Origin: Antedon bifida
Taxonomy: Eukaryota > Echinodermata > Crinoidea > Comatulida > Antedonidae
Length of the DNA: 64,000 nucleotides
Reading direction: 5' to 3'
Assembly: GCA_963402885.1 (NCBI GenBank)
Contig: OY727100.1
Coordinates: forward strand, 13,237,395-13,301,394
Shown here: in pieces, positions 46,900 to 60,959 of the stretch
Layout: each line of letters starts with the position of its first letter
Numbering within the stretch: position 1 is the stretch's first letter
Notes under the pieces: model-generated
What the model was told of the DNA's origin: nothing
Databases searched by the model: none
The model's input: only the letters and a program-made list of their open reading frames with translations
Position numbers and translations under genes: made by a program

Positions 46900-49344
46900 C
46901 TGATATTTTAAAAAATGTGTTTGTCGCCCTCTAGTTCAGTTGCAAATATTTCATGCGCGAAGTCCGAACTTTGTGTGGTAGGCGTGTGACGTACCTGGAA
47001 GAATGCAGATGCAGGCCTATTTTAGTTCGTCTGCTTAATAATGTGTGGTTTGTTAATCCTGTGTAATCTGCTTTACACAATACTGTATTGTTCATAAGGT
47101 AACAATATATAAAGCAAGACTATGCCACTATAAAACTGTCACTGATAGTGGTCTCATACGTGTTTTTAGTAACTTAGCAATTTTAGAAATTGTAAGCCCC
47201 ACCACTCCTAACTTAGCTAGCTAGGAACATATGAAGCCAAGGCAATGCACCTGGCTCTTCCTCGTGATAGCCTAGATACGGATATTATGAGTGGACACCC
47301 CACTACTAGGTCTACGACTTTGTGAACAAGCATTATGACGATAGGCCTACTTAGGCCTAATTATGTTCATCATTAAAAAAATAACAAACTAAAAACTTTT
47401 TTGATCAGTAATATCATTTTTCTCCAGTGATATTTTGTACAAAAAAAAACATACAGTACTGCCACTCGATTAAGCTGAATTCAGAAGTATAATTAAGAAG
47501 GCGTGATCTTCTAGTATTGAGCGCGTTAAGAAAACCCTAACCCTATGGATGATAAATACAATTAAATACATTTTTGGTCTTCTGACCCCAAACACAAATT
47601 GTTTTGTTTTGGTGTGTTCCCGCAGTTTGAAGCAGACTTTCTGGTATTATTTTACTCTGGAGTTCTTTAATTGACACGGAATTGAAGCCTTGATGTGTGC
47701 AAACTTTGGAGTTTTGCAAACAATGTGAAATCCGTGTTTTAAAGCACCATCTGGAGACAAACCGGATTATCAATTATCATTTCTATGCCTATTTAATGGT
47801 GCAATGCTCAAATCCATTGATTAACTGCAAATGCTCAGTGTAGTTGCAACTGCAATATGGTCACATTCATTTCGCGCTTGATTCAGAATTGTCATATCAA
47901 TGCTCAGTAATGCATACATGGCTTTGAAATTGATATGCTTGTGTTTGATTAAGGTTGGTGTAAATCACTACAAAAGATGAAATCTAGCATATTATTAAGC
48001 AAATTAATATGGCCAGACCTTAATGTATGGTAAACCTTTAGGCCTATGACCATAGTGCAGAGAGAAAGTATATATATATATTGCCTCCCTCCCTGATTTT
48101 TAAACCGCCTCTGTTTTTTTTAAATGGAAAAACAAATTCTGATATTACATCATAACATTTATTCATTTTAAAGAGTTTGGTGTCAGTTTATTTCAGAACG
48201 GTAGCATGAATCAATGTCGATGACCTATTAAATACATTCAGAAAAAAAAACCCATCCCCTCCCCTGAAGTGTATTAAGGGTTGACGCTTAGATATATATT
48301 TGGCCTTATTAATTTTTGCCCAGCTGTTATCATTAACAGTGATATTAAAATGAATTAAATGAACACAACACAATCTTATTACTGTATAATTCATTGTGTT
48401 GGTACATTCAAAAGAACTGTGAACAGTAGTGATTAGCAATCCCCTACCATCATTAGTGACTAATTAGTTCAGGCACAACATATATATATATATCAGAATA
48501 TACCTATAAGAATGTAGTATTAATATATAGCTGAAGAGGTGATCTTTTTATTATTCTTGATGAAAATGTCTTGTTATTCAATATATAGTACTGATAATAA
48601 CCATTAAAATGAACAATGGTACCATCACAATGCTATAGGTCTATTCATTAGCATTTTCTGCTAGTAAATAGACATTACTGTATATATTTTATACAAATAA
48701 TGAATGTTTATGAGTTGGATGGAGGAGAATATTTCATGAGTTGAAAGATAAAATACTACATTTAATTTACTATTGCATGATCGTGCTATAGTACGTACTG
48801 TTGCATGATCATACAATAGTACATATTGCATGATCATGCAATAGTATATAGGCCTACTATTTAACTCTGAATTTCCTCAGTTTCCAGCTAAGTTTGAGGG
48901 CCAGAATAAATACCTCTGCATTTAAATCACCATGATGATTATGATTATTACTGTACTTTCCAATGTAATGGTGCTATTACAGAAAATAGCACAAACAAAC
49001 ATTGAAACATATTATTCCATCCTGCAACATGAGGAAATTACATTGCTTGCACTGCACAAAAAAGATGATAAAATCATGAGGTTAAAATGTCAAGAGTATT
49101 TTTATTATAAATTTGTATGTATTAATACTTTAATTAACTATTTTATTTATACTTAGGTCCTGAATAGAATTGAACAGGCTATACTGAACATCACATTTTT
49201 TTGTTCTACCAAACATACTTGGATATATATAATGATATTAGCTGCTCATCATTTGTATACTAAAGGTATGTTACCCAGTTATAACAATGATGTTACTAAT
49301 AATTGTGTTAAATAACGTTACGCTGCTATATAAGGCACATTTTG
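46900..49344. other. Intergenic, no gene recognised
   Basis: AT-rich, short spurious ORFs only. A palindromic motif TATTGCATGATCATGCAATA recurs three times at about 48770-48850 with decay. Confidence 0.55.
48770..48850. repeat. Three tandem copies of a ~27-bp palindrome (TTGCATGATCATGCAA)
   Basis: Units TATTGCATGATCGTGCTATA, GTTGCATGATCATACAATAG and ATTGCATGATCATGCAATAG are spaced by GTAC-containing linkers. The third is a perfect palindrome, the others carry one to three changes. Function unknown. Confidence 0.8.
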
Positions 49345-49688
49345 CACCTGCCAACTCTCACATATAATGCGCGAGTCTCGCGCATGAGGGTCGATTTTTT
49401 TATGCCTTGCGCATATGTAGCTATTTCTCACACATCCATAAAAAATATTCAGTAAAACATTATTTTGAAATTAACTTGCCTATTTTGAAGGAAAAATAGC
49501 GTAGGACTACACTTCATTTAATTTGAGCAAAATTACTAGGCCTATGTTATTTGTATTTTATTTATTCGGCGAATAATCAAACATACAGAGCGTATTTCGC
49601 GATTATTTTGGTCATTATTACATAGAGGGCGTTATCTACAATTTTTATTTGTCTCGCGCATTGGCCACTGAAAAAGTTGGCAGGTATA
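49345..49688. mobile_element. ~345-bp MITE
   Basis: Inverted ends: ACCTGCCAACTCTCACA with ATGCGCGAG on the left, and ACCTGCCAACTTTTTCAG with ATGCGCGAG as the reverse complement of the right end. The body is AT-rich and non-coding. The target duplication is unclear. Confidence 0.6.
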
Positions 49689-52600
49689 TGATTTGTGTGT
49701 ATTCCAACATGCTGTTGGTACCAACCAGTAAAGGTTGCTGTAACATGCTAAATATATTGAAGAATCTTGTAAAATTAATAAATTCTCACGCATCATAAAA
49801 AAATATTTTGGCAGATATACAATGTTCATACATGTTTATATTGTAACCATATGCATACAATAACTGTGCAATATCTATACAGTAGTCTCTTTGTCCTAAT
49901 ATATCTTCCCCAACAGGGAATTCAGTTTGTGTACTTTTGATTGACTGAAAGATGAGCTAATCCAGATTTTTATGACAGATTGATTGATGGATTATATCCA
50001 GACCCCAGGTGGCAGATCGTGAAGTTCCCATGTTGGCCTGCTCCAATCTGCCCTGACTGCAAAACCCAGATCTGAGTGGGTAAAGATCAAAGGCATATGT
50101 TTATCTGCTTTGATTGATTGATGTTTTTTCGAGGTCGTTGGTTTGGAACCATCAGTCGCCTCGTAAATCACTCTTTCGTAACCTTATTTATTGTTGACTG
50201 TGGCAGTGAGTTTTGTAGTGTTTTTTGCTGCTTGAGATAGGACATAATTTACGGATATTGTTATCTTACAATAACAGTGCCAGAATATTTCCTTAAAATA
50301 TTCCCCATTTGATGTGTAAATCATGAAAGAAGGAACAAAAGCTGTAAATTATTACAGGATAGATATATCATTTTGTTAAGAGATATGAACATTTGATCCA
50401 TGCAATCAAATGTTTTTTACAATCTTTTCTTTACTCCCTCCTCCCAGAGAGCCCAGGTTCGCCCCCAACATCTCTGGCATTTGTCGGCTTTTTCATGACG
50501 TATATTAATGTCTAGTGTTTTAACAGTTCAGATTTAAACAAACTTTACATTTCTTGTGTATTTGATAATTTATAAATTTCATTCACAACTGTTATGATTA
50601 CAGTAGGCCTACTATTATTTACCGTATAAAGCCAGAGCCCTAGCTGTAACAGTTTACTTCTAACTGCAGCTCCAGCAGGGCACTTACGACGCTGGTAAAT
50701 ATAAAGGATGTAGCGGAAAGTCATCGCTAAAACAAAACTGATAGCAACTTCCGCATTTGTAAAAGCATGGATACATATTTTATCAATGGTAAAGGTAGAA
50801 ACGCAGAAAAAAGCAGTGTTGGACATGAACTTATAATATTACTTATTGCACATGCTGTCGGTCATCAAGTGTATCTTGCCAAAATTGAGCAGAAATGTGG
50901 TCAATATAAAAATTACATTTTTGAAATAATCTGCAGCAGAAACCATGGAGGTATAAACCTCCATGGCAGAAACAGACCCTAAAAATGATCAACCTTTATC
51001 ACCTTTTTGATACTCAACTGAAATACAATAGTTTTCTGTGTGTGTTATAATTCATTTCAAATATCCTGTTCTGTTTGATACAACCAAATTTTGATTTAAA
51101 TTTTAATCTAATACTCTGTGATAGAATTGTTTTTTTTTATCTGACCTGTTATTAAACTGATTTATTTGTAAGCTTTACATTGGTCTCTTTTGTCCAGATA
51201 ACTTAAACGATGTAATAATTATTAGATTTCAACATCTGGAAGATTGCCAATTTAAGATAAAATAAAAAAAAAAAGACCTGTAACTAATCATTATTCCTAA
51301 TGACAGATCTGGGCCAGACTCTAGCACTCAACATATGCTGACTGCAAAATCAAGTTATTGTCTTTAGTTATACAAGTTGATGTGATCGTAAATCTAAGCT
51401 ACTGTATATCCAGTTATAATAGTTGAAGGGAAGGAATCAAATATACAGTAATTTGTAATAGATCATAGGCCACTATGGTATTATGAACAAAAAGATATGA
51501 GAACATACACTGAAGATAATCAGTTTGTGGACGTATAAGTTACATACAGTATGAAAACTATACCCGCACAATTAACCCCTCATTTCATGTGAATTTTCTA
51601 AGAAAGCGGTAACATTTTATAATGTGCAGAGGAATGAGGTTAATTAAAGATGTATATTGTCGTCTTCATTGATAGTACAAAAGTCAATAAAAAATCATAG
51701 TTTTATAAACATTCCAGTGCTGTTTTAACAAAATTCTGAAGATTTTAAGTTCTTTAATAGGTTTTAACTATATAAATAATGTATTTTAGAACCCATTTTA
51801 ATGGAAACTTCGCCTTGTATCCCCTGAATACAGATACAGAATAGGGGTTGGACATAATGTTAAAACATATTTCCTTCTTTCGTTTCACTGGTAAGTTTTC
51901 TAAATAGTACAGGTATCCCCTGAATATTGGATTCCCAATTGAGGTAATAACTATTACCTAACCGTATGACTATAATATTTGTATACCTTTTTATATTACA
52001 AAACTACTTTTTTTGTATAATTGTTTACAGATATAATCCATTTATTTTACTTTTTGTTTTAGTTTAATATTAATCAAACCTTAACAACAATGTTATTGCT
52101 TTTGTTTATCCTTGTATCTTTAGACTCCTGTTTGTTTTACTCTGTTTTGTTTAGCTTTGCAAAATGTATTTTGATTTTTGAGAATGAAAATTTAATATGG
52201 AGTGAAGTAAATTGTATGCCTATGCCAGTGTTGTACTGTTGATTTAACATAACAACATACATAATTAAGTGGAACAAATAGTAATTAATCTCTATTGTGT
52301 TAATTACAATGCAATAATAATTAGGTTTTGTTAAAGAGAGTAGAATGATCTAACTTGTCATGTGTAAATATTTCAAATTATTATAATGGTTAATCAACAA
52401 TTTTGATCATCTGATTCTAAAATAAATGCATACAGCGCCCTCTTTAGATTTAACAACTTTATAGTGGAATTTCAATTTTGTTGTTACCAAATTTAAAATA
52501 CTATGCATTAGTGTTTTCAATTAAAATGCAGGGTGAAAATACTGCAGATTCTTTATACTTAAAGATATATTGTCCCCCTAATTTTGTTTTTTTTTTTAAT

Positions 52601-55600
52601 TTTTTGTTCAATATGTTCACTTAATAGTAATATTCATTTTGACCAAAAACTGGTTTAAAAAAAAGATCTACCTGAAAAAATGTAATCTAAAGCAAAAAAA
52701 TAAGTAATTATTGTAATTACTTGCTAAAATACACATCCACATTAGATTAAAGACTTTGATTATTATGCAATCTCAAGTTCCAATCTACGCTTTATATTTT
52801 GTTTCCAAATTTCATTCACTTCTCACCACCCCCCCCCCCCAAAAAAAAAAACAATGAATAGATTAAACTCTTATTTGTTGCACCAGGTAAATTGGTTAAG
52901 GTTAGTCATTTTCCAGCCCTCATAAGAAAACTACGATTTCTAAAGTATGTTAATGAAGCCGTTTAATGTGACTATCATTTCCACTTCACTGAGCATGATG
53001 TTGTAATAATGGAGGAATAAACTTTTACAGTTTATTATGGATTTTTTTTTCATTGCCCTCATAATGTCAATCATTCAACAAATAAATTGTGTAAAACATA
53101 GTTTATTGTTTAGATCAGGTGCCTTGTCAGGTTTGTTTCTTATGTTTACTCATATAACCTAAATAGGTTTAATAATTAATGACATGCCTATTTTTTTGTC
53201 TTTGTTTTCTTGCTTCCAGTGTCTCCTACCTGTCTCTAAAATTGTAAGGGTTTTTATGTAATAAAATGTAAATTTAAATGTAACCCCAAAGTCTATATCG
53301 TGCCTACTTACCTGGATAAATCGACATGGCCTTTCTCCACCTTCCGAGGGGATAACATAACTAAAGGACAAAATAAAACTCCAATCAAATTTGTTCAGAA
53401 ATCACAAATCTAATTTTACTTATTAATCATTAATGTAATTTAATTTTACTATTGAAATTCATGAATGTTTTTACCTTCATTGTTTGTATACATTTTTTCA
53501 GTTCTTTGAAACCTTTTTGTTTTGAAATCATGCCAATTTGTAAGACTTAATGCTTAAAATTAGAAAATAGTGTTTAATATCAATAAATAATTCTTAAAAC
53601 TAGAATCTTTGAACTTTTGAAATTATCTAAAATGTTTTCAATTTGATATTAAGTATTTAAGAGGAATATACACTATAATAATGATACTCATTCTTATATA
53701 ACGCATATAAGCAAGCTCTCAATGTATGTATACTATACTGCTGTGAAGATGTGATGTCATGCAATGAATGTTGTTTACAATATTCTATTAAATCACAAAA
53801 GGCTACGTACTATATACTGTAATATATTAATTGTGTATAATTTTTTTGTTCAAGGTGTGTAAATTATTGTTAAACTTATATTACTGTACATTTAAGATAC
53901 AAGTATTTTAAAATAGTAAGAAAACGAAGAGAGAACAGACAGCTATAGAGTATTCACATTGGAGCGAAATATGTGTTACTATTAAATCATGGGAAACACA
54001 ACAGACCTAGCGTGCCAACACAACGAAAGGCGGTCACTGTACATGCTTCCCAATGGGTAAAAAATTACCGGTGTGAGCAAATTCCTAACGGCCTGACGTG
54101 CACCTCTCTCTTTCAGTCAAAACTATGGACGTCAGAATTGATTAATTGAGTTTCATTTTATGGCGATGTACAATCTTCAGAGGCCAGCATAATGATATAA
54201 ATGAAGTGAGCCCTCTATAGTTAACGGTGTTTAGATTCAGTATAATAATAGTTTTGACCCTGAACCGAAAGAGTAAAAATGTTATAATATTATGTTCGTC
54301 TTATTTCATATAAGCTACATAGTTTCATTCAACACATCTTGAGTGTATCCTTTGATTGGTTAATTTTGTATCACATACTGTTTTGTATTCTATGGCACGG
54401 TAAAAGTTCTATTGCATGGCAAAAGTTCTATTCAATGGTTCTATTTAATTTTTCTATTACAATTACATGACATGGTGTAGTGTGTGCCATCTGCAACTGT
54501 TCTACTCCCTGGTCAAAGTCAGAGGAACATGCTTTTTTAATGGCCTACCCTCCCCCTCGCCTTCAACATGATAGAAGCAGCAGATTGATTGAATAAAAAA
54601 AGTTACTTTGGAAATGTAGGCATAAATGGAATTTCTTAACAAGGCGGAGCTGAGTTAAATACTGTGGAACAGTCAGGCTTTCAACCTATCAAAATATTCT
54701 TCCCATTCATAAAAAAATCATTATTTGTAAACTAATATTTTATTCATACATTCGATCTCCAGTTGTGCATCATTATAAAAGCCAGAAAATAGAAAGTTTC
54801 ATATGTATATAGAAATTATGCATAAACATGTTACCCTACAAAATAATATTTGAAATTTGGGTAAATTGTGTATTTAAAAGCTATTTATATACCACCACCC
54901 TAATCTACTTTAACTTTATTACAAGTAATGCGACATTATTATATTCATTTATAGCTTCATCTGTATAGAGTCTATTTACCTATGCCAAATATGTATCTAT
55001 ATCGTTTTAAGAATGACAGAATTATTTATACTATTATACATTGGTTTGTAAATGAATACGTTCATAAATACCTGTTAAGTAATGTTAATGAAAATGAGAA
55101 GAAATTACAATAAAGGTGGGTGATTCCCACAAAAGATAAACAAAAAAGTAATGCGACAAATCATGTTTATTGGTTAGACCTAGAAAGTAATTATTAATTT
55201 TGACAATCTCCATGCCTCTACCTTTACTACCACTTTATTTTTTGGAAGCAACAATAACGTGTTTAGCTGTAAGTAGAAAGTGGCTATTTTATTAGAGATT
55301 TTTGAGCAGAAAAATCCTTAATAATACTACCTTGAGTATGTTTGATTTTTCTTCATTTTGAAACCTATTCATTAACCTTGTCTTTCTGATAATTTTTGAG
55401 TAAGTTTATTTTACTCTTTAAGGTTTAACCAGTCTGTATTATTTATTAGTCAATTCCTATGATATATATTATGGTATTAGTTTAGAATACTAAGAATTGA
55501 CCCTATAATCTAAAGCTCTTTAGGACAGTAACACCAAGTGTGAACTCCAGTTCAAAATCAATTTACAGTTTCCATTTAGCGAAACACTTAAAGTTTACGA

Positions 55601-56389
55601 ATTTCGACATTTATAAACTCTGGTATTATGGGATTGTTTTTATTTATGTTTAAATGACTTTAAATGGTTTATATTGATGAATAGATATACTAAATATTAA
55701 ACTTGTTGGCCTTCAAACATAAATGGGTGGCTAATAAAATATAGGGTACCTTTACACGTGAGCGTAAAATTGGTGGCTTATAAAAGGTAATGCACGGATT
55801 AATGTACCAAGATGTTCACAAGAACGTCTTTCATTATGACAGAACACTGTACAGCAGTGCAAGTAACTCATTTTATCTTTTAAGGTTTTAATAGCAGCCA
55901 TAGTATACATGATGGTAGTCTCTTTTTATTGCAACTTGATTTCCAATTCCTGAATCCTGGGGTAGCACTAACATTTCATTTTGTTTAGCCATTTGGCGAA
56001 AGTCAAAATATTTTTTTTAGTCAAATCAGTTTATCTATAGCCAAAATGGCTAAAGTTCAATTTTTTTATTTAGCCAAATGAATCGGTCATTAGCCAAAAT
56101 TAAAAATTGTTGAAATATAATGGTAAAAACGTTTTAGTTAATTTATCTATGTCAATAGGTCTATACACTGTTCCCTGAACGTTTTTGTAAGGCATTTGGG
56201 GAAAGAGAGCCATGCCTAAATCACTGTATATTTGATTTTAAAAAATAATTGTTGTTGTATTTTATATGATCAAAACAATTGTTCAAATTGTTTTTAATCA
56301 TACAGCATTCATGCAGTTATCAATTTAATAAGAAACATTTTACAGTTTTCTGAAATCCCCTGAACGTATGTTATTTTTGTTTTTTACGC
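49689..56389. other. Intergenic, no gene recognised
   Basis: About 6.7 kb of AT-rich sequence. The ORFs (for example at 50545-50982) lack family resemblance and splice context. A homopolymer junction, C-run then A-run, lies at about 52829-52851. Near 53685-53730 TATATAACGCATATAAGC resembles LINE/SINE 3' ends. Near 56030-56100 are repeated TAGCCAAAATGGCTAAAG and TTAGCCAAAT motifs, also seen at about 57298. Confidence 0.5.
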
Positions 56390-57240
56390 TTGGCTGGTGG
56401 CTTCCGTACTATACCACGCGAAAATCGTGTCCTAAGACTTTCACGGTCACCCACCGTCACCGCCGCGCAGCGGGTGAATGTTTTTAAATTGGGTATGCTC
56501 AAGAGGTGCGAAAGTCCAGTAGCGCAGGCCTAGGCTAGGGGCCTAGGCCTACAAAATTTATGTACGACGGTACGTCGTAGGCCTATATGCTAAAAATATT
56601 TCTAGCAAACGAACACTCGTATCGTTGTTGAACGTGCAGATAATATAGGCCAAAGCACAGGGAAAAGGCATTTCTGTCGGGGGAGAAATTTATACCATCC
56701 CGGCTCGATTATTTATTACCCAACAACACAGAAGCCGGCAATAAATGCACGTGTGTGTTTAGCTAAATCCCCGTTAGACTCTACCATTTCCCGAATGTTG
56801 TTTTGTTTACTCTACTGACGCACTGCACGCACAAGGAAACTTTATTAAGGGTAAAATATGAAACTACATTATTGGAGCCAAAAATGCATAACGCATAAAT
56901 ATTGATTTAGATAATCATTCATTGAAGATACTATGTTTTTTTTTAATGTGAAAAGAACACCCTTATCGAAAAATAGACAATCCCGGTAAATAGCCGACCG
57001 TCGGCTGTCGAGTCGTCGTTCGCTTGTGCAGCGCAACACGTGATAGTTTGGGTAGACTCCATCATCCATGTGTCGTGTAATGTCTGTCTCTCTGTGCAGT
57101 CTACCTCTGCTATCTCCATCATATTGAAATAACAAAGAGACGCCTGGTACAACGAAACAAGTTGACGAAAATGGAGCTTGAAGTAAACAACATAAACGAA
57201 CAAAATAAATGCTTGAAGATCGACAAATGGACCTTTTAAT
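56390..57240 (+). promoter_or_regulatory. GC-richer stretch, possible promoter or first exon
   Basis: Local GC and CpG content rises (CACCGCCGCGCAGCGGGTG, ACGACGGTACGTCG). At 57171 an ATG in a strong context (GACGAAAATGG) opens a 22-codon frame starting MELEVNNINE that ends at a TAA with a possible internal donor (GAAGTAAAC). No partner exon was found in the window. It could be the first exon of an off-window gene, or nothing. Confidence 0.2.
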
Positions 57241-58298
57241 TGGACTTTATGATTTCGCCAAAATGATTATTTTATTATCTATTTTATCATATGTCATAGC
57301 CAAAATGGCTAAAGTAGCCGTTTTATTTTTCGCCAATCTGGAAACGTTTTCGCCCATGGCAACTTGGCGATCTAAGCAAGCAGCTGAGAATGCAGTTTGT
57401 ATGTTTTTGTATTGCCACAAAAAAATGCACATTTGTATACTATTGCCCCTTTGGACAGTTAAAAATATATTATTTTTTTAGAATGTTCACATACAGATTC
57501 TGTCCTTTTAATAAACTATAAATTAACTTTATATATTTACTTTACTACTGTTGATGTTGGAAAATATTTGATCCGTCCTCTAGTAAAAGAAAAAAACAAT
57601 TTTTAGGTTGTTCAGTACTTGTATATTATTATATACTTTTTATATTAAGAAAACAATGTAGCAACGTGACAACATTTGGCCAATTGTGAGTAACCTTTTA
57701 ATCTCTTAAAGATAAAAAAACACAAATATTTAAAAGGCATAACAAGATAAATTGTATATATTATATTATACATTATAATTTTTATAAACTTTAACTTTAT
57801 ATTTATTTTGCTACTGTTGATGTTGAAAAAGAAAAAATCTGATTAGTATACCATCTAGTTTAAAAAGAAAAAGGTTGTCCAATCCTTGTTAGATAAATTA
57901 TAATTTGTAGAATGTTCACATATAGATTTTTGTCCTTTACTAATCAACTGTAAATTAAAAAACATATTGTATTTCCTGTTTAAAATCATACTGCTAATTC
58001 ATGTAACCTTTGATGAATAAAGGCGGATATATTTAACATAATTATAAATCTAATGCGGACAGGTGTTACAAACTATAAGGTCTCATTTGCACTTTTTTTT
58101 TCAAACCAAACGAATGGCTAGTTTCAACTAGAACATTTTTAATGCAAACGTTTTTTTCAACTTCCTCTTGGTCAACTCACCCAAGCTGCATGGGTTGCTT
58201 TAACCGAGGAAAGTTTCTTGAGGATGATCAAGCTAGTTTTAAACGATCTTGAAAAATGGTAATGTTTAACTGTTGGCATTTTTAAAACTTATAGTTAT
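57241..58298. other. Intergenic, no gene recognised
   Basis: AT-rich. Two diverged direct copies of a segment with ACTTTATAT, TACTGTTGATGTTG and TAGAATGTTCACATA lie at about 57475-57560 and 57780-57925. Confidence 0.45.
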
Positions 58299-58708
58299 AC
58301 CCTTTTCACATCTGCAAAAAGTAACAGCGTGTAACAAGTTGTAACCAGGTTTGCATAGTGTGAAGACAATTTGTGGAAAAACCTGTTTTGTTGTTACGAG
58401 ATGTTGTTACTATACATGTGTAATTACCCTTGTATTAAACTGACCAAATATATCCATCTATCCTTGGGTATAATCCCACTTCGGGTCTAATTCCAATTTC
58501 ATGTGGGGATGGAATTATACCTAGAGGATATCAAATCAAATAGCACCCAAAAATAACCGGTTAAAATTGGTGTGAATAAATTAACTCCATTTTCTTGGGA
58601 GCAGAAACAAATTTGTGGTAACCGGTTAAAAGGCAGCGCAGCACAGCAGTAAAATCGTGTTACAAATTGTTACAAGTTGTAACAAATGTATGCAGATGTG
58701 AAGAGGGT
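58299..58708. mobile_element. ~410-bp MITE with CCCTTTTCACATCTGC ends
   Basis: Left end ACCCTTTTCACATCTGC; the right end, reverse-complemented, is ACCCTCTTCACATCTGC. Inside are TAACCGGTTAAAA palindromes, GTAACAAGTTGTAAC motifs and the segment TTGTGGTAACCGGTTAAAAG that also appears next to the intronic AMFR element (27020-27040). It supplies the empty-site comparison for that element. Confidence 0.6.
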
Positions 58709-59192
58709 GGTCTCTTTAGTGCAATTTTCTTTTTTGAGTTTTCAATCCTCTTTAGTGTTTTAAGGGGTCATATGGGTAAAGTTGTTTCTGAATACTGTTA
58801 ACCTTACTGTAAGTGTAAACATGCTGCCACTATTGAGTAGTATAATAATTAAGTATATAGTAGAGATGAAGAAGTTGAAAGCAAAGGGTTGATTGATGAA
58901 TGGATTGGTAGATACATGATAGCGAAAGTCTGATGGATGAGTAACATGATTGATAGTAAGGTGCGTGATGGATAAACTGTAATTCGGTTTGAAAGCTGAT
59001 TGAATGATTGATGTTTTTCGCAGGATGGATTCGCAGAGGTAAGGCTAGATTGGTGTCATCAGCAGGAGAATGAACTGGCAGTGTAATAACTTGTGACCAT
59101 TAGGGTCATCATGGTGTGAGGTAACATAGAAACTGGTCCAACACACTGACATGCATTTCAGAAATATAAACAAAGGGATGAGATTTATTCTA

Positions 59193-59353
59193 AAGCTCTG
59201 TCTAGACTACCTAGTTTGCCAAAAAAAATTGTGAAAGTGCTCAAATATGGTAGTGATATGCCCAAATATGGTAGTGACATGACATCATCATGTCCAAATA
59301 TGGGAACATCACATTTTTTTTTCACAAAAAGTTTGATAGTGTAGATAGAGCTT
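59193..59353. mobile_element. 161-bp MITE, relative of 16991-17139
   Basis: Ends AAGCTCTGTCTAGAC and GTGTAGATAGAGCTT are inverted. The body has two CCAAATATGGTAGTGA repeats, a CATGACATCATCATG core and CACATTTTTTTTTCACAAA, which fold back on each other. Non-coding. Confidence 0.7.
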
Positions 59354-60803
59354 ACAATTGAAGACTGGTACAAATGTATTTCAGTCAGTCTTCTTTAAAT
59401 TGCAAAAAGAGAAAGTTTGTAAATAAATTATTCTAACAATAACATCAAATTTGCATATTATCTTTTTAATTACAATCATAATCAAAGAATTGGACCTATA
59501 ATTGAGACAGCTATTTATGAACCCTCACGTTAAACGAACAAAAAAAGAGTGTGATATTTTAGTCAGGGCAGGGAAAAGTATAATTGGTTTATTTGTTCCA
59601 AGTAATTCGACCAACCACAAGTGGCTGTTCGAAAATCAGTTGCTTTATGTTCAAACTATTTGCATTGCATGCTTCCTTAAGTTACATCTTATTGGAAATC
59701 AGTCTTTAACAAATCTGCCCAATATTTTTTTTTATAAATAAAAACAAATTATAAACAAATTATTTAGATTTAAATTTGGGCACTATTGAGCCAAGATAAC
59801 TTTAGAATATTCTGAAATTGGCATTTTTTTTGCAAAATGTTTCTTTTTTTCATAATATTCAAAATATTTTACTAGTTAAATTAATCAACATTATAATTAA
59901 TTACTAGTTGACACTTGCCTCCCTTTTATTATCATGTCAATCTTATTAAAATCCTTGAAGTCAAAAAAGAAAAAGATGAAATGTAGCGTTAATTTAGAGA
60001 TAAATTGTTTGTGTTGTTCGTTAGGACATTCAGATTCATCAATATCTTCGCCATATAGCTCATCTTTGCCTTGGGTTTTGTCATCCTCGTGCACTTTAAC
60101 AATGTTTGAGTGACTTTAATTACTATATTAAACTATGTGATGAATAGCCTTCATCTCCTCCAGCCAACCTTTAAGTTTGTATGTCATGCAGCAACAACAA
60201 GGGGCCAATCACCCCCACAAAGCTGTCCTACTCTTGTGCCCCTAGTCAAAATATGTCGGATTTGTAAAATATAGCCTGTTCTTTTAACCAACTGATAAAT
60301 TTGTACATGTAGAAAAAGTACATAGTTATCTATCAATGTGACGGTAACACCTACTAAAACAACATCGTTATTAACCACTTTGACATACATGTGTGCCTTG
60401 AGGGCGCTTTTCTAAGTGCTATTTAATTGTGTATATCGTTGCGAGAGCCCATAGATCACCATTTTGTTTGAGATACAGACTAATTGTTTTTTGTATCAAG
60501 GACTTGCGCTATTTTTTCCTTCTAAATATGCCAATTTTAATTATTTATTTACCACTAATTAAGTCAAATAGATAAAATCGCTATTCATTGTATGCACATA
60601 CATGCAGGACTTGTTTGAACAAATGGCTTCCAGGCCACTCATTTTCAATAGTACCCATATAACTGCTATATTGATTCCTTTAGAAGGTGTAATTTAACTT
60701 AATTTATTCACTGTTATTTTTAAGTCAACATAAAAGGCCACTTCGTTCCATCAACATAAAGTGTGCACCACAGTCTGTAGCACTGTAGTAGGCCGGCGAG
60801 AAT
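59354..60803. other. Intergenic, no gene recognised
   Basis: AT-rich sequence with only short unsupported ORFs on both strands (for example 59502-59741, 59897-60094, 60184-60390). Confidence 0.5.
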
Positions 60804-60937
60804 TGCAGCCGGTGAGCACTGCAGTCGGTTAGCACCGCAGCCGGTGAGCACTGCAGTCGGTTAGCACCGCAGCCGGTGAGCACTGCAGTCAGTTAGCACC
60901 GTAGTCGGTTAGCACCGCAGTCGGTTAGCACCGCAGT
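60804..60937. repeat. 15-bp minisatellite with 30-bp higher order
   Basis: Alternating GCAGCCGGTGAGCACT and GCAGTCGGTTAGCACC units, about nine in all, ending in three or four of the GTCGGTTAGCACCGCA type. Confidence 0.9.
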
Positions 60938-60959
60938 TGATCACATAACTGACAATAAC

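Noticed and set aside
50545..50982. Overlapping ORFs on both strands with a GC-richer core
   Set aside because: No domain and no splice sites in a consistent frame; the sequence looks like an old dispersed repeat.
57209..57481. ORF with hydrophobic stretch (LLSILSYVIAKMAKVAVLFF)
   Set aside because: The AGCCAAAATGGCTAAAG core recurs at about 56040 in another context, which suggests a dispersed repeat; no family resemblance.
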